Assembly: GCF_001507555.1 (NCBI RefSeq)
Contig: NZ_LQBO01000001.1
Span: 1,860,001-1,924,000, forward strand
Length of the DNA stretch: 64,000 nucleotides
Origin: Thiomicrospira sp. XS5
Lineage (GTDB): Bacteria > Pseudomonadota > Gammaproteobacteria > Thiomicrospirales > Thiomicrospiraceae
Direction: 5' to 3'
Shown here: piece by piece, positions 62,811 through 64,000 of the stretch
How positions within the stretch are numbered: the stretch's first letter is position 1
Layout: every line of letters starts with the position of its first letter
Notes under the pieces: model-generated
Databases searched by the model: none
The model's input: only the letters and a program-made list of their open reading frames with translations
Told to the model about the DNA's origin: nothing
Position numbers and translations under genes: made by a program

Positions 62811-63830
62811 TTAGACGAACTCCTCGCCACCACCCGGCATCATCACCTTCTCTTCGTCGGCCAGGCGGCGCACGGTTTGAATAATGGTTCTTTGCGCTTC
62901 TTCGACATCGCTGAGCTTGACCGGCCCGGTCATTTCCAACTCTTCCCTCAGCATCTCGGCTTGACGCTTGGACATGTTCTCCAAGAACAATTCCACCATG
63001 GTTTGATCGGCCCCTTTAAGCGCAATTTTAAGCACATCGGTTGGAACTTCGCCCAGGATGGTTTGAATGCCTCTCGGTTCGATGCCACTGATGTCTTCGA
63101 AGACGAACATTTTGTCTTGAATGGCTTTACTGATGTCTTCGTGCTCAACCGCAATGTCATCCAACACACGGGAATCCACACCGCCACCGACTAAGTTCAA
63201 GATTTCCGCCGCACGTTTTTCACCACCGATAGTGGCCAACTTACCGCCTTCTCCATCACTGGATGCGTGTTCCAGCACTTCGTTCAAATCGAACAAGGCG
63301 CGCGGCTGAATCGTGGTCAAGGTGGCGATACGGTAAATAACTTCCGACTGGAAGCGCTCCGGAATACCCGCCAAAATTTCGGCAGATAAATCGGGTTCGA
63401 AATAGGACAGGACAATCGCCACGACCTGTGGGTGTTCATTGCGCAGCATATTGGAAATCGTCGACGGATGCATCCACTTCAGGGCTTCCAACCCTTTCAC
63501 TTGATCGCCCAGCATCGCGGCATCCATTAAGCCGCCGCCGCCTTCACCTAAAGCGTCCACCATCAAAGATTGGGCGTATTCGGTCGGGTTAATGCCCAAG
63601 GCATCTTCACCCAACTCGTCCATAAAGCTTTTCATCACCACATGGATATCAGAATGCGACACATCAGATACATCGGTCATGGCCGTACCGATCTGTTGCA
63701 CTTCACGCGGGTTTAGGTGCGACAAGACTTTGGAAGCCGTTTCTTTGCCCAACGCCAACAAAAGAATCGAGGTCTTTTCCAAACCGGTCAAATTGTCATC
63801 AGCAACTTCTTCGATTTCTGAATTCGCCAT
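62811..63830 (-). CDS. fliG: Flagellar motor switch protein FliG
   Basis: This 339-residue rotor protein has the N-terminal FliF-binding domain (LTGLEKTSILLLALGKETAS), the middle domain with the EHPQ motif (NEHPQVVAIVLSYF) and the C-terminal torque domain, whose charged helix includes VFVFEDISG-like MFVFEDISGIEPRG. It starts two nt after the fliF stop. Confidence 0.97.
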   Translation of the reverse strand: MANSEIEEVADDNLTGLEKTSILLLALGKETASKVLSHLNPREVQQIGTAMTDVSDVSHSDIHVVMKSFMDELGEDALGINPTEYAQSLMVDALGEGGGGLMDAAMLGDQVKGLEALKWMHPSTISNMLRNEHPQVVAIVLSYFEPDLSAEILAGIPERFQSEVIYRIATLTTIQPRALFDLNEVLEHASSDGEGGKLATIGGEKRAAEILNLVGGGVDSRVLDDIAVEHEDISKAIQDKMFVFEDISGIEPRGIQTILGEVPTDVLKIALKGADQTMVELFLENMSKRQAEMLREELEMTGPVKLSDVEEAQRTIIQTVRRLADEEKVMMPGGGEEFV

Positions 63831-63831
63831 A

Positions 63832-64000
63832 TTATTTTTCCTTCGTCATCCATTGCTTGATGATGTGAGCCGCCAGTTTTGGATCGGCCGACACAATGGC
63901 TTTGACTTTTTCGAGCATTTCTTTTTCTTTCTCGGAAGTTTCATCATCTTCTTCCGCTTTCTGCTCGACTTCTTCATTCATCTGTTCAAGCGCACGTGAA
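63832..64000 (-). CDS. fliF: Flagellar MS-ring protein FliF, C-terminal end
   Basis: Only the last 56 codons are in the window. They read SRALEQMNEEVEQKAEEDDE, a lysine- and glutamate-rich stretch, then AIVSADPKLAAHIIKQWM and the stop at 63832. The final IIKQWM motif is the conserved FliG-binding tail of FliF. The gene continues beyond the right window edge. Confidence 0.9.
   Translation of the reverse strand, partial: SRALEQMNEEVEQKAEEDDETSEKEKEMLEKVKAIVSADPKLAAHIIKQWMTKEK

Noticed and set aside
1-64000. CRISPR array or tRNA/rRNA genes
   Set aside because: No regularly spaced direct repeats and no tRNA cloverleaf or rRNA segments were seen. The iterated palindrome is irregularly spaced and has no spacers.

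Overview
The window is a stretch of a gammaproteobacterial chromosome with about even GC and densely packed housekeeping genes. The gene orders rpsF-rpsR-(membrane protein)-rplI-dnaB-alr, nrdR-ribD-ribE-ribBA-ribH-nusB-thiL, rluD/bamD, fur/bamE, ratA/smpB-ssrA and fliFGHIJK...LMN are all typical of that class. A sulfide:quinone-reductase-like flavoprotein sits with a small protein of a family I associate with sulfur oxidisers. There are also many c-di-GMP and chemotaxis genes and a prepilin peptidase. My best guess is a motile sulfur-oxidising bacterium of the Thiomicrospira/Hydrogenovibrio/Thiomicrorhabdus type; this is inference from gene content, not a database result.

Layout: 1-6.2 kb (minus strand): a MATE transporter start, small membrane protein, NUDIX hydrolase, alr, dnaB and the rpsF-rpsR-DUF2232-rplI operon. 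6.3-13.8 kb: flavodoxin, small Cys protein, ampD/nadC, a Kef-type antiporter, pgeF-rluD, bamD. 13.9-21 kb: nadE, sucCD, PP0621-like protein, FKBP isomerase, a diguanylate cyclase and three small envelope proteins. 21.3-30 kb: the SQR-like protein, a NarL-type regulator plus hybrid kinase, fumC, a thioredoxin, a DHH phosphoesterase, a CBS protein and a peroxiredoxin. 30-38 kb: ispA, queD, a STAS protein, pilD, a DUF3579 protein, aroG, a large chemoreceptor, thiL. 38-49 kb: riboflavin cluster, nrdR, glyA, ettA, a PAS-GGDEF protein, fur, bamE, rnfH-ratA, smpB and ssrA (tmRNA). 49.3-53 kb: a small AT-rich island inserted at the 3' end of ssrA. 53-64 kb: a flagellar operon (fliF to fliN) with motA, motB and a short chemoreceptor inserted between fliK and fliL.

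Two things stand out. First, the 10-bp palindrome CCAGGCCTGG occurs 17 times exactly and at least 7 more times with one mismatch, where chance predicts well under one. It forms the stem of three terminators, overlaps the ribosome binding site of ispA, and is embedded in 13 coding positions, mostly read as Pro-Gly-Leu or Gln-Ala-Trp. It behaves like a genome-wide iterated signal (uptake sequence, HIP-like palindrome or protein-binding site). It is absent from the ssrA island. Second, that island is bounded by a 21-bp direct repeat of the tmRNA 3' end. It carries a decayed tyrosine-integrase start and a single intact gene: a 901-residue superfamily 1 helicase with an unrecognised N-terminal half of about 500 residues, preceded by nested inverted repeats. 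It is a candidate stand-alone defence or mobile-element gene.
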